A DNA stretch of 64,000 bases, taken from assembly GCA_017847835.1 (NCBI GenBank), contig JAGASH010000005.1, forward strand, positions 310,001 through 374,000, given 5' to 3'. Under the pieces are notes generated by a model. That model was not told the DNA's origin, did no database searches, and saw nothing but the letters and a program-made list of their open reading frames with translations. The position numbers and the translations under genes are program-made. Source of the stretch: Oscillospiraceae bacterium. GTDB taxonomy: Bacteria; Bacillota; Clostridia; Oscillospirales; Ruminococcaceae. Of the stretch, positions 1 to 9,039 are shown one piece after another (position 1 is the stretch's first letter; every line of letters starts with the position of its first letter).

Positions 1-1032
1 AGACTTTGGGGGATTTCTGCTGCGGCAATTCTGCTCTGCGGCTGCACAAGCACACAGCTGAATAATATGGACAGCTCGTCGGGCGTCAGCACTTCCCTGA
101 CAAGCTCTTCGGACAATTCAAGCGGCGAGGTTATTTATTCTTCGTCAGTAATAGAAGCTGAGTACACGGTATCCGAGAAACATTCGATTTCGCAAGCCGA
201 TTCACTTGATGTTTTCAAAGAAGATACGATGTACATAGCAAATGGCGGAGAGCTCACGGTTGACGGGAAAATGACCTCCGAAAAAGGCGGCAAAATCATT
301 ATTCAAAACGGCGGTGTGCTTATTCTCAACAACGAAAGTCAGCTTGAATGCGACTTGACGATTGAAAAGGGCGGAAAGCTGATTGTCGGCGAAAACGGAA
401 AGGTTTCGGGCGGTGGCTCGATTACCGTGAAAAATTCGTTTGATGAAATCGAGTGCAGCGGAAGCGTAACTGCGAAGATTATCCCGCCGGCGCCCGTCAC
501 TGAAAACGGCGTGACAACCGTAGGCGGTGTGCTTCTCGTCAACAAAAAGTACTCTATCCCGTCGGATTTCGGCTCGGAGCTGATTACCGATGACGAAGCC
601 GGAACAGGTCTTATCCGTGACGAGGCTTATGACGCGCTCTGCGAAATGAGAGAGGCTTCTGGTTACACGATGTCAATCGTATCGGGCTTCAGAAGCTATC
701 GCACGCAAACCGCAATTTACAACAGAAATGTCGCGAATTACGGTGAGGAAGAAGCGAACACCTGGTCTGCAAAGCCCGGTGAAAGCGAGCACCAGACAGG
801 TCTTGCAATCGATATTTCCTCTCTTGAACAGAGCTACGGCGATACCGAAGAGGGAAAGTGGCTTGCGGAAAACTGCCACAAATTCGGCTTTATAATCCGC
901 TTCCAACAGGGCAAAGAGCCGATTACCGGCTACATATATGAGCCGTGGCACGTCCGCTATCTCGGAAAAAGCACCGCAACGCTGGTTTATGACAGCGGTC
1001 TTGCGCTCGAAGAATTTCTCGGAGTGAATTGA
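1..1032 (+). CDS. Lipoprotein D-alanyl-D-alanine carboxypeptidase, VanY/M15B type (5' end outside window)
   Basis: This exported peptidase trims D-Ala from peptidoglycan stems. The reading frame is open from base 1 and shows the end of a signal peptide with a lipobox (L-C-G-C, Cys codon at 43-45), so the true start lies upstream and the protein is membrane-anchored. A Ser/Thr-rich stretch follows. Next come about 70 residues of short Gly-rich beta repeats (IANGGELTVDG, KGGKIIIQNGG, KGGKLIVGENG) that resemble a small beta-solenoid. The C-terminal half is M15B: SGFRSYRTQ, the zinc motif SEHQTGLAIDI (His and Asp) and EPWHVRYL (second His). The solenoid insert between lipobox and catalytic domain is unusual for VanY proteins. 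Catalytic assignment is strong; D,D versus L,D specificity is inferred. Confidence 0.88.
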   Translation, partial: RLWGISAAAILLCGCTSTQLNNMDSSSGVSTSLTSSSDNSSGEVIYSSSVIEAEYTVSEKHSISQADSLDVFKEDTMYIANGGELTVDGKMTSEKGGKIIIQNGGVLILNNESQLECDLTIEKGGKLIVGENGKVSGGGSITVKNSFDEIECSGSVTAKIIPPAPVTENGVTTVGGVLLVNKKYSIPSDFGSELITDDEAGTGLIRDEAYDALCEMREASGYTMSIVSGFRSYRTQTAIYNRNVANYGEEEANTWSAKPGESEHQTGLAIDISSLEQSYGDTEEGKWLAENCHKFGFIIRFQQGKEPITGYIYEPWHVRYLGKSTATLVYDSGLALEEFLGVN

Positions 1033-1042
1033 TTACACTTTT

Positions 1043-1068
1043 CCCCGTCTTTTTGGCGGGGATTTTTT
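1043..1068 (+). terminator. Intrinsic terminator of the carboxypeptidase gene
   Basis: A seven-pair stem CCCCGTC/GGCGGGG with one G-T pair and a TTTTT loop is followed by ATTTTTTG, eleven bases after the stop codon. Confidence 0.8.
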
Positions 1069-1101
1069 GCAGGCTTTTTTGTACAAAAATGATAAAATAT
1101 A

Positions 1102-1130
1102 TTGACAATGTTGGAATTTTATTGTATAAT
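1102..1130 (+). promoter_or_regulatory. SigA-type promoter of the FtsK-like gene
   Basis: TTGACA at 1102-1107 and TATAAT at 1125-1130 are separated by 17 bases. The start codon is at 1169, with AAGGAG at 1156-1161. Confidence 0.8.
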
Positions 1131-1168
1131 AAATATGGAGTGTTTTAAAAAATACAAGGAGAAAAAAT

Positions 1169-4100
1169 ATGTCTGATTTGGTTAATGAAATGCTGGGTAA
1201 ATTCGCTGAGCTTGCTCAGGAAGAAAAAAATATTTCCGCTGAAATGGACAACGCGTTCAAGGAGTACAACGACTATTGCAGCTCCTCGGACTCGGATTTG
1301 AGCGAGAAGCTTCAGCACTATCGAAAAAAGATTGCAAAGGTCGAGGAACTGATGAACTATGCCCGCGACCACGCTCAGCCTCAGGACCTTGAAGAAGCGC
1401 AAATGCCGTTTGAAACATCGGAGGGCGCTCTTGAAAGTATCCGCCAGACAATTAAGCTTGACTCTCACAACGACCCGAATGCCGAGTCGCTTTACACAAA
1501 AGCGTCCGGTATGAAGCTGTTCTACGAGTCTGAAATCGAACGCACAAGACAGCTTATCGAAGGCAGCAAGGTTCAGGCAAAGCGTCAGTATGACAGCGAT
1601 GTCGCTGCGCTCGAAAAGCGCAAAATCCAGCACGAAGCCGATGAAAAGGCTTACATACAGTCCGAGGATTTCAAGCAGTACCTCAAATTGCTGTCGTTTG
1701 ACAAATCAGCGTTCAACAGTCAGGGTACTGTAAATCTCCTCGACAAAAGCTCTGTCAGCCTCGGTCAGCGCAGAGTTAAGCTCACCGTTCCTATGGAGGT
1801 TGAGCAGGAGCTCTCCGCGCTCTCAAAAGGAGAATACAACTCCGCTGCAAGAACAATCGGCGCACCTTTCGGCGTTTCCACGCTAAAAGGCAGCGTTCTT
1901 ATGCTCGATTTTGACGAGAGAAACAACGCTTATCTTCTCGGCGGTGTTCAGCGTCTGCTGCTCAATTTTATCAAATATTTCGGACAAGACCTCACTGATG
2001 TCTTTTTCTGCGACCCGATTAAGTGCAATCCCGATGTTCTCGGCGTTTTGTCGACATTGGCAAAGGGAATAAATCCGTTTATTATCGTTCCGCAGTCAAT
2101 TGTCGAAGCTCAAAGCAAGCTTCTGGAGCTCTGCGAGCAGATTGAGGAACAGCCCGTTTCCGATAAGATTTCCAGAATTATCGTTCTGCACGGCTTCCCT
2201 GAGAATTACGGCAATGATATGACCGACGCGGTTCTCAAAATAAGCGAAGCCGCAGAAAACAGCGGTGTTCTGCTGGTGCTCACGCACAATAATACCTCAC
2301 CTCAGACTGAGGTTGAAAACAAAATCCGTCAGAAAGCGGTTTCCATTCGCAGCAAAAACGGCGCGTTCTGGATTGAGTCCACGCGCGAGAGCCTTTTCTG
2401 GTACTCTGCTCCGTCCGAAATTCCCGACGATGTTCGCAGAGTTTACATTGAACAGCGCCGCCAGCAGGCTTCTCAGGCAGCTCACCCCGAAGCTCAGCCG
2501 GAAATTCCCGCTCCCGTGAAAACGGAAGAGGTTCAGCCGGAAAGCACCGCAAGCGCTCCGAGCGATTTGCCGTTCAGCGAGGACGAAAATATCCCGCCTC
2601 ATATTCTTCTCAATCTTCCTCGTCCGAGAGAAGAAAAGGAAATCGATTTTGAAACCATTTCCGAGATAAATGAAACGGTTCAGCTTGAACAGGAAACCGT
2701 TGAGCCTGTCCGCGAGAACATCACCCTTGATGAACCCGCCGAGCAGACGGCTCCCGAAATGCCTGTTCGCGAGGTACAGATTGCCGAAGATATCGAAATG
2801 GCCGAAGCTCCCGCAGAGGAAGAGCCCGCTCCCGTTGAAGAAACAAATGCTTTCAGCGGAAAAATCAAGGGCAGCCGCGATTTGTCTGAAATTGTTATCG
2901 GAAGAGATATGGATAACAGAGAGATTTCTCTCGATATCAGCGGAAACTCAACCTATCTTTGCGGTAAAAACAACGCTTGCAGACTTTCGGTTATCAGCGA
3001 GATTATTAATCGCAGCATTTCCGACAAACACCCCGATGAAACCGAGCTGTGGCTGTTTGATAAAACAGGAGAGCTTTTGAGCACGGTCGGCGAGAACAGC
3101 CCGTTTATCAGATATGCGGTTGCCGACGGAAACCCGCACGTTTCCGCGGATATTGCCGAAAAACTCAGCGAGGAGCTTAACTCACGCTCCGAATTGTTCA
3201 GAGAAAACGGCTGGAAGGTTTATTCCGAGGTTCCCGCAAATGTTTATTTGCCGAGAATTATCGCATTAATAAACGATTTCCCCGAATTCCTCAAATCGCT
3301 TGACAATGCCCCGAAGATGTTCGGAAGAAGCTCCCGTGACCGTCTGGAAAAGGTTCTGGGAAGCTGCGGACAATTCGGCATAAACCTTGTACTTATCGGC
3401 GAAACCTTTACCGAAAACGGCAAAAAGCCCGATGTTTTCGCAAATGCACCCGTTCACTGCGCGGCTGTTATGACGGGAAGCGAACAGCACCCCGAATTGC
3501 TGATTGACGGAATTAAGCTGTACGAAAATCAGATTGAGTCGCTTAAAAAGGTTCCCGCAAACTGCGCTTTTGTTTGCACTCCCGAAAAAGAGCAGGAGCT
3601 CAATCTCGCAAGAATTGCTTTCGGTGAAAAGGCACAGAAAGCTCAGTTTACAGCTGTTGACGAGTATTCCGACGATTACGGAGTTTATCTCAGCAAGCAC
3701 GCCTTTATCGCTGACAGAAACAGCAGAATTGACTATGCCTGCCGTGAAAAATCGCGCAAGGCGCTGCTTGAAAACCGCGAAGAAAATGAAATTCTTCTGT
3801 TTATGGGCGAGCCTTGCAGACTTTGCGAAAACTCTCCCGTTGTTCTGCACAACGATTTCGGCGAGAATATCCTGACAATCGCTCCCGCTTTGCAGAATAA
3901 ATACGCGGCAAATGCCGTTTCAGCTTCGATTTTGTCGCTCAAAGAACAGAATATAGAAATTGAAGTTATGGCAGCACACAGCAATCCCGTTTACAAAGAG
4001 CTTCGTGAAAACGGCGCGCTTGACGGAATTGAGGTATTCGAGGGCGAAAAGGGCGAGCAAAGAATATGCGAGCTCGCAGAAAATCTTTCCGAGAAGAAAT

Positions 4101-4426
4101 TCGTGATTGTTCTTGGCGGAGATATTCTGCTTGCGGCAATGGCTGCCGACGATACTTTTGCAGACCTCAAAAAACTGCTGACAAGGGGTCCGAGAGCAGG
4201 ACTTCACGTTATGTTTGTCTGCGGAAATGCAAACGGTCTTTCAGGCGAATTGACCTCGCTGTTCAGACACAAGGCTGTGTTCCCCTGCCCCGATACAGAC
4301 GCTGAAAAGCTGCTTCGCTTCACGGAATGTGAGCTGCCCGAGGGCGCATTCAGACTGTCCGACGATTACGATGAATTTACCGTTTTAACTTATGAAAACT
4401 GCAAAAATCTCGTAACGGAAGCTTGA
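1169..4426 (+). CDS. Large FtsK/SpoIIIE-like protein with degenerate nucleotide-binding motifs
   Basis: The 1085 residues fall into an N-terminal coiled-coil-rich part (about 1-200), a first alpha/beta module (about 210-420, with SRIIVLHGFPE in a Walker B-like position), an acidic Pro/Glu-rich linker (about 430-560), a central FtsK-like module (about 565-800) and a C-terminal alpha/beta module (about 870-1085). The central module keeps an FtsK-like layout: LPRIIALINDFPEFL stands where FtsK has its Walker B strand. Where GxxGxGKS should be, it reads STYLCGKNNACRLS. I find no intact Walker A in any module, so ATP hydrolysis is doubtful. The tandem layout recalls the multi-ATPase EssC/FtsK proteins, but no ESX or division partner is adjacent. 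It is monocistronic, with its own promoter and terminator. Family assignment is moderate and function unknown. Confidence 0.6.
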   Translation: MSDLVNEMLGKFAELAQEEKNISAEMDNAFKEYNDYCSSSDSDLSEKLQHYRKKIAKVEELMNYARDHAQPQDLEEAQMPFETSEGALESIRQTIKLDSHNDPNAESLYTKASGMKLFYESEIERTRQLIEGSKVQAKRQYDSDVAALEKRKIQHEADEKAYIQSEDFKQYLKLLSFDKSAFNSQGTVNLLDKSSVSLGQRRVKLTVPMEVEQELSALSKGEYNSAARTIGAPFGVSTLKGSVLMLDFDERNNAYLLGGVQRLLLNFIKYFGQDLTDVFFCDPIKCNPDVLGVLSTLAKGINPFIIVPQSIVEAQSKLLELCEQIEEQPVSDKISRIIVLHGFPENYGNDMTDAVLKISEAAENSGVLLVLTHNNTSPQTEVENKIRQKAVSIRSKNGAFWIESTRESLFWYSAPSEIPDDVRRVYIEQRRQQASQAAHPEAQPEIPAPVKTEEVQPESTASAPSDLPFSEDENIPPHILLNLPRPREEKEIDFETISEINETVQLEQETVEPVRENITLDEPAEQTAPEMPVREVQIAEDIEMAEAPAEEEPAPVEETNAFSGKIKGSRDLSEIVIGRDMDNREISLDISGNSTYLCGKNNACRLSVISEIINRSISDKHPDETELWLFDKTGELLSTVGENSPFIRYAVADGNPHVSADIAEKLSEELNSRSELFRENGWKVYSEVPANVYLPRIIALINDFPEFLKSLDNAPKMFGRSSRDRLEKVLGSCGQFGINLVLIGETFTENGKKPDVFANAPVHCAAVMTGSEQHPELLIDGIKLYENQIESLKKVPANCAFVCTPEKEQELNLARIAFGEKAQKAQFTAVDEYSDDYGVYLSKHAFIADRNSRIDYACREKSRKALLENREENEILLFMGEPCRLCENSPVVLHNDFGENILTIAPALQNKYAANAVSASILSLKEQNIEIEVMAAHSNPVYKELRENGALDGIEVFEGEKGEQRICELAENLSEKKFVIVLGGDILLAAMAADDTFADLKKLLTRGPRAGLHVMFVCGNANGLSGELTSLFRHKAVFPCPDTDAEKLLRFTECELPEGAFRLSDDYDEFTVLTYENCKNLVTEA

Positions 4427-4435
4427 TTTAAAATA

Positions 4436-4476
4436 AAAAATCACCTTTGAGTATTTCATCAAAGGTGATTTTTTTT
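4436..4476. terminator. Bidirectional terminator between the FtsK-like gene and tex
   Basis: A perfect ten-pair stem TCACCTTTGA/TCAAAGGTGA (4441-4450 and 4459-4468) is flanked by an A-run on the left and an eight-T run on the right. It can serve both convergent genes. Confidence 0.9.
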
Positions 4477-4484
4477 ATCCTCTG

Positions 4485-6632
4485 TCAGCCCTGTTTGCGC
4501 ATTGTGAGAGAAATTCTCCCGCGCTTCAAATCCACGTCAAGCACTCTGACCTTCACAACGTCGTTTACCTTGACAACCTCAAACGGGTTTCTGACAAATC
4601 TGTCAGCGAGCTGCGAGATATGCACAAGACCGTCCTCGTGAACGCCGATATCCACAAACGCGCCGTAATCCACGACATTGCGGACAGTACCGACAAGCTC
4701 CATTCCCGGCTTCAGGTCTTTCAGCTCCATAACGTCACCGCTTCTCATCAAAGGAGGCGGGAGCTCGTCACGCGGGTCACGTCCCGGCTTTTCAAGCTCT
4801 TTCACGATATCGTTGAGCGTCGGCAAGCCCGCGCCCGTTTCCTCGGAAACATCGCGCAGCTTCACCGATTTCAGTCTTTCGCGGATTTTATCGGCATTTC
4901 CAAGCTCACCCTCGGAAATCCCGCTCTTTTCCATTAAGAGCTTCGCGGCATTGTAGCTCTCGGGGTGAATTCCCGTGTTGTCAAGCGGATTTTTGCCGCC
5001 CGAAATTCTCAGAAATCCCGCGCACTGCTCGTATGCTTTTGCACCAAGCTTTTTCACTTTCAGCAGCTGCTTTCGGTCGGTAAATTCGCCGTTTTCCTCA
5101 CGATAAGCGACAATATTTTTCGCAACAGCGGAGTTAATGCCCGAAATGTACGACAAAAGCGAGTATGAAGCCGTGTTCAAATCAACGCCGACCGAGTTTA
5201 CGCAGTCCTCGACAACACCTTTGAGCGCGTCGTCAAGACGGGCTTTCGGCATATCGTGCTGATACTGCCCGACGCCGATTGCTTTAGGGTCGATTTTGAC
5301 AAGCTCGGCAAGCGGGTCCTGAAGTCTGCGGGCAATTGAAACCGCGCTTCTCAGCGAAACATCATAGTCAGGAAACTCCTCTGCGGCAAGCTTTGACGCG
5401 GAATAAACCGACGCGCCCGCCTCGGAAACCACCATATACTGAACCTTGTGCGAAACCGATTTTATCAGCTCTGCGGTGAACTGCTCGGTTTCGCGGGAAG
5501 CCGTGCCGTTGCCGATTGCAATAGTGGAAACGTGGTGCTTTTCAATCATATTCGAGAGAACTTTCTTCGCGGTTTCCGCCTCGTTTTTAGAGCGCGTGAG
5601 GTACACAATCGCGGTATCGAGCACCTTTCCCGTGTTGTCCACAACCGCGCATTTACAGCCGTGCGCGTAGCCCGGGTCAAGTCCGAGAGTTACGGTATTC
5701 TTGACGGGCGGCGCCATAATCAGCTGCTTCAGATTTGACGCAAAAACCTTGATTGCGCCCTCGGCAGCGTTTGCCGTAAGCTCCGAGCGAACCTCGCGCT
5801 CAATCGACGGGAAAATCAAGCGTTTGAAGCTGTCCTCGCAGGCACTTCTGACGAGATTTCCGCAAACACTCGTATTCTTCACAAGCTCCTTCACGCACAT
5901 CTTCTCACCGATACCCTCGGAAAGCGTAACCGTAACCTTCAGTGCGTCCTCTTTCTCTCCCCTGTCAAGCGCAAGAACGCGATGTCCAGCGATTTTTCCG
6001 ACAGGCTCGGAGTACTCGAAATAGTTCTTGTAAACCTCGTTTGCTTCCTCGGAAGCGGCAGTCGACGAGATAACACCGTTTGCGAAAATCTCCTCGCGCA
6101 GCTTTTTGCGAAGCTCAGCGTTGTCCGACAAATCCTCGGCTATGATATCAAGCGCACCCTGAACAGCCTCTTCAACAGAGTTTACACCCTTTTCAGCGTT
6201 GACAAAAGCCTCGGCTTCCTTCTCGGGAGCAGTCGCGGTATTCTGCGCGAGAATAATCTCTGCGAGCGGCTCCAGACCTTTTTCACGGGCAACCGAGCCA
6301 CGCGTTTTACGCTTGGGCTTGAACGGGCGGTATATATCCTCGACCTCGACGAGAGTTTCCGCTTTTTCGATTGCCGCGGCAATTTCGTTGGTCATTTTCT
6401 CCTGCTCGGTAATTGACGATACAATTTCCTCTTTGCGCTTTTCGAGATTGCGCAGATAAGTAAGTCTGTCCGAAAGCTCGCGCAAAATCGTATCGTCAAG
6501 CGAGCCTGTCTGCTCCTTGCGATAGCGCGCGATAAACGGGATTGTTTTGTCATCGTCAATCAGCGCGACCGTGTTGTCAACCTGTTCGCGCCGAAGCTTG
6601 AATTCTTTTGCAAGTTTTTCATTAATATCCAT
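4485..6632 (-). CDS. tex: Tex family S1 RNA-binding protein
   Basis: Tex is a cytoplasmic nucleic-acid-binding protein linked to transcription; it is widely conserved and has no settled enzymatic activity. The 715 residues give the usual order: Tex N-terminal helical region (FIARYRKEQTGSLDD near residues 33-47), YqgF/RNase H-like domain (LGLDPGYAHGCKCAVVD), helix-hairpin-helix segment (LNTASYSLLSYISGI) and C-terminal S1 domain (VGTVRNVVDYGAFVDIGVHEDGLVHISQL). Length matches the family. The ATG is preceded by AGGAG. The gene stands alone on the minus strand. Confidence 0.95.
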   Translation of the reverse strand: MDINEKLAKEFKLRREQVDNTVALIDDDKTIPFIARYRKEQTGSLDDTILRELSDRLTYLRNLEKRKEEIVSSITEQEKMTNEIAAAIEKAETLVEVEDIYRPFKPKRKTRGSVAREKGLEPLAEIILAQNTATAPEKEAEAFVNAEKGVNSVEEAVQGALDIIAEDLSDNAELRKKLREEIFANGVISSTAASEEANEVYKNYFEYSEPVGKIAGHRVLALDRGEKEDALKVTVTLSEGIGEKMCVKELVKNTSVCGNLVRSACEDSFKRLIFPSIEREVRSELTANAAEGAIKVFASNLKQLIMAPPVKNTVTLGLDPGYAHGCKCAVVDNTGKVLDTAIVYLTRSKNEAETAKKVLSNMIEKHHVSTIAIGNGTASRETEQFTAELIKSVSHKVQYMVVSEAGASVYSASKLAAEEFPDYDVSLRSAVSIARRLQDPLAELVKIDPKAIGVGQYQHDMPKARLDDALKGVVEDCVNSVGVDLNTASYSLLSYISGINSAVAKNIVAYREENGEFTDRKQLLKVKKLGAKAYEQCAGFLRISGGKNPLDNTGIHPESYNAAKLLMEKSGISEGELGNADKIRERLKSVKLRDVSEETGAGLPTLNDIVKELEKPGRDPRDELPPPLMRSGDVMELKDLKPGMELVGTVRNVVDYGAFVDIGVHEDGLVHISQLADRFVRNPFEVVKVNDVVKVRVLDVDLKRGRISLTMRKQG

Positions 6633-6702
6633 AGATTTCTCCTGTCATTTTAATATAGTTATTTTACCATATTCAGCGGGAAATTTCAAGAGTTTTTATA
6701 TG

Positions 6703-6733
6703 AAAAAATGCTCCTGCTTTTCAGCAAGAGCAT
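6703..6733 (-). terminator. Terminator of the DUF2871 operon
   Basis: Read on the minus strand, TGCTCTTGCT/AGCAGGAGCA (one G-T pair) closes a GAAA loop and is followed by six T residues. It lies ten bases past the stop of the 6743 gene. Confidence 0.85.
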
Positions 6734-6742
6734 AATTCTTTG

Positions 6743-7189
6743 TTAAGCCAATCCTTGTTCGGGCTGCTCTTTATACTTGAAAAAAAGCACCCAGAACAGC
6801 ACTCCCGCTCCCGCCAGCGCACAGCCAAGTCCTGTGTAGAACACCGCGATGAACACCTCGGGAACAAGTCCCGAAAAACGCAGCCAGATACCTCCGCCCA
6901 TCATAAATATCATTATGCAATAGGCTTTGATGTCGAAAAAATTCCAGAACGGACGCGTCTGTTCGGGATATGCACAGATACGCTTGTTATGCTTCAAGGA
7001 CATTTTGTAGAACATCAGCCCGAATGCCGCGAAAACCACGAGCGATATTAGCGGCTGCCAGAAAGCAAATTCCGTGTTCGTATACGCGATTATACCGAGC
7101 CTCGCAACGTTTCCTCCGGCTGCCATCCACACGCACCCCGCAATTGCAAGCAAAGTACGCTTTCTGACGTGATAAAACGGCTTTTTCAT
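6743..7189 (-). CDS. Small integral membrane protein of unknown function
   Basis: The 148 residues contain four hydrophobic segments (about 10-30, 44-62, 85-105 and 110-135) and a basic N-terminus. A conserved-looking stretch FMMGGGIWLRFSGLVPEVF sits in the second half. I recognise similar uncharacterised clostridial membrane proteins but no assigned function. Its ATG overlaps the stop of the DUF2871 gene by four bases, so the two are translationally coupled and probably form one complex or pathway. A TetR-type regulator gene lies directly upstream in the same run. Confidence 0.7.
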   Translation of the reverse strand: MKKPFYHVRKRTLLAIAGCVWMAAGGNVARLGIIAYTNTEFAFWQPLISLVVFAAFGLMFYKMSLKHNKRICAYPEQTRPFWNFFDIKAYCIMIFMMGGGIWLRFSGLVPEVFIAVFYTGLGCALAGAGVLFWVLFFKYKEQPEQGLA

Positions 7190-7614
7190 TTAGCGTCTTC
7201 GCTTTTTGCAGCACCTTTAAGCGATACAATCAGAAGGATAATTCCAACAGCCAGAATTATGTGGCTTAATCCCGAAATACCCGAAATCACAGCATTAGCC
7301 CCTCTTGTAAGCTCGGTTTTCAGCACCTCGGTCACTCCGCGAACCGCCAGCATAACCGCCGTCATCGGGACGCCGATGTTGTAAACAACCATAAACGATT
7401 TGAAACTCTTGTGCTCGGGAAGGCTCTTGAAATGCGCGCAAAACAGCGCGGTTATCAGGAAAACAATCATTCCCAGCAAAAGCAGATGTGTATGTACCTT
7501 TCCGAGGGCGGTTACACCGTCAAAGCCGTTCATCTTTGAGAACTCGCGGTAGAACACGCCTCCCAGCAATCCTGCAATCGCGTAAATCAGCGAGATATTA
7601 AGACATTTTTTCAT
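7186..7614 (-). CDS. DUF2871 family membrane protein
   Basis: The 142 residues carry four predicted membrane helices. The DUF2871 hallmarks are AGLLGGVFYREFSKMNGFDG near the N-terminus and LGKVHTHLLLLGMIVFL just after it. Function is unknown; the paired His of KVHTH inside the membrane region could bind metal or haem, but that is speculation. The start is supported by AAAGGAG six bases upstream. It lies between the TetR gene (12 bases upstream) and the membrane gene at 6743 (four-base overlap), so all three probably share one transcript. Confidence 0.82.
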   Translation of the reverse strand: MKKCLNISLIYAIAGLLGGVFYREFSKMNGFDGVTALGKVHTHLLLLGMIVFLITALFCAHFKSLPEHKSFKSFMVVYNIGVPMTAVMLAVRGVTEVLKTELTRGANAVISGISGLSHIILAVGIILLIVSLKGAAKSEDAK

Positions 7615-7626
7615 TTTTTGCTCCTT

Positions 7627-8199
7627 TCAGTTTTCACGATAAATTGTCCGCCCGATGACCGCGACAAGCACGTCACAAGGCTTGTTTTGCATAAGCAGCA
7701 TTATTAAGCTGTCAAGCACGAACTCCACAAAACTCTCCCTCGTCAGCCCTTTGTAAAACGCGTCGGCAGAAACCGCTTTGTCCTCTCGCAGAACCTCCAA
7801 AAGCGTCCCGCGAATTTCATCGGTGCACTTTTCCATTGCGTTCAGAGCGCGGTTTTTCCCGCTGTTTGCGATAACTGCGGAGTGCGTTGTGAAAAAGTCG
7901 GGGTACTCGGAAATTCGCTCGCGAACACTCTTGAACATCATCTCAACGTACTCGGTAAAGAGCGGGTTTTCTCGGTTTTCCCGCGACAGTTTAAATAAAT
8001 CCTGCCAAAGGCTCGAAATTGTCGCAATCAGCAGCTCCTCTTTATCCGAGAAATAGTTGTACAGCGTCCCGAGCGCAATCCCGCACTCCCCCGCTACCGC
8101 GCGCATATTCAGCGCCTTCAGCCCCTTTTCGGCGGCTATTTTTCGGCTGATTTGCAAAATCGCTTCCTTTGACGTTCTTTCGGGATTGATACCCGTCAC
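7627..8199 (-). CDS. TetR/AcrR family transcriptional regulator
   Basis: The 190 residues begin with a typical TetR helix-turn-helix (MRAVAGECGIALGTLYNYFSDKEELL, about residues 27-52) followed by an all-helical ligand domain. It leads the transcript that includes the DUF2871 membrane protein, and a perfect 15-base inverted repeat lies 11 bases upstream, so it probably represses its own operon. The first in-frame codon after a stop is GTG at 8199. It almost touches the GGGGAGG ribosome site, so initiation a few codons inside, for instance at the ATC codon at 8190, cannot be excluded. The inducer is unknown. Confidence 0.88.
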   Translation of the reverse strand: MTGINPERTSKEAILQISRKIAAEKGLKALNMRAVAGECGIALGTLYNYFSDKEELLIATISSLWQDLFKLSRENRENPLFTEYVEMMFKSVRERISEYPDFFTTHSAVIANSGKNRALNAMEKCTDEIRGTLLEVLREDKAVSADAFYKGLTRESFVEFVLDSLIMLLMQNKPCDVLVAVIGRTIYREN

Positions 8200-8210
8200 C
8201 TCCCCTTAAA

Positions 8211-8225
8211 ATGAACAGTGTTCAT
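8211..8225. promoter_or_regulatory. Probable TetR operator upstream of the DUF2871 operon
   Basis: The 15-base sequence ATGAACAGTGTTCAT is a perfect six-base inverted repeat around AGT, placed just before the TetR start. Repeats of this form in this position are usual autoregulatory TetR sites. It differs from the AACG-NN-CGTT sites elsewhere in the window. Confidence 0.7.
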
Positions 8226-8269
8226 CTTGAATATATTATACCGCGAATTTTGTCGTTTGTCAAGCATTT

Positions 8270-8299
8270 TGCAACAAAAAAGAGCGGAAAACCCGCCCT
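8270..8299 (-). terminator. Terminator of the DUF6935 gene
   Basis: On the minus strand AGGGCGG/CCGCTCT (one G-T pair) encloses GTTTT and is followed by TTTTTTG. It lies about 45 bases past the DUF6935 stop. Confidence 0.75.
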
Positions 8300-8342
8300 T
8301 TTTGCTTATAATTATCGTCAAGCGCTCCCACAGCGTTTCAAA

Positions 8343-8912
8343 TCACGCCCACGGGTCGGCAGCCTTCGGAGTTTTTACACCAACCAAAAGAAACTGCTCC
8401 CACAAGAACCATTTTCCGTCGCTTCCGCGCTGACGGAGCTTAATAGGACGCGGTGAGTCTGCTCCTCCGCACGGAATAAACAGCTTCATATATCCCGCTT
8501 CCTCTGCGGAAACGTGATTACTTTCAACAGTAATCGTATACGGCTCGCTTGGTGTGTAGTTGTTTTCGGGAGTTGAACCGGCGAAATATGTAAACGGAAG
8601 ATATGTTTTTCCGTCGCGGAAACGGTCGTTCAAAAACGAAATATCCTGTCCCGAAAGAGGATTAGGACCGCGAAGCCAGTTAAGCATTTCGGTTCCGATG
8701 TTCGTGTCAGCCGCATACGCACAAAGCGCAAGAACCGTGAGTGCCGCAGCTTTGAACGGTGTGTCAAGACTCGCCTCGGGAAGAGCCTGCATTTCGGCAA
8801 GGCTCTCGGGAAGAGCGGAAAAAGTGAATGTTTCACGCTTGTTTCCCGCTGTCTGAACCGCAGCATTTACCGCACTTGCTGCAGTATTTTTCAGTTTATC
8901 AAAAATGCCCAT
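8343..8912 (-). CDS. DUF6935 domain protein
   Basis: This 189-residue protein begins with a short amphipathic helix (MGIFDKLKNTAASAVNAAV). It then has the features I associate with DUF6935: FKAAALTVLALCAY, a Pro/Ser-rich PNPLSGQDISFLNDRF stretch, and the C-terminal GGADSPRPIKLRQ...KWFLWEQFLL signature. The family is found in clostridia and has no known function; members often sit near TerD-like or von Willebrand A-domain stress proteins, none of which is seen here. It is monocistronic, with ATGGAGG upstream of the ATG and its own terminator. No signal peptide or membrane helix is visible. Confidence 0.8.
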   Translation of the reverse strand: MGIFDKLKNTAASAVNAAVQTAGNKRETFTFSALPESLAEMQALPEASLDTPFKAAALTVLALCAYAADTNIGTEMLNWLRGPNPLSGQDISFLNDRFRDGKTYLPFTYFAGSTPENNYTPSEPYTITVESNHVSAEEAGYMKLFIPCGGADSPRPIKLRQRGSDGKWFLWEQFLLVGVKTPKAADPWA

Positions 8913-9039
8913 ATCATTACCTCCATTTTTCGATTTACCGCACGTTTATCGATACGGCTTTACAAATTTATTTTAGCATATTTTATCGAAATAGTCAAGA
9001 AAATTTTTCTCAAATCCGATAAAATGACGTCAGGTGCTC

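Noticed and set aside
2500..2860. Low-complexity acidic stretch in the FtsK-like gene, considered as a frameshift or inserted repeat
   Set aside because: The main frame stays open on both sides and the Pro/Glu-rich composition fits a linker; the alternative frame of 136 codons has no domain.
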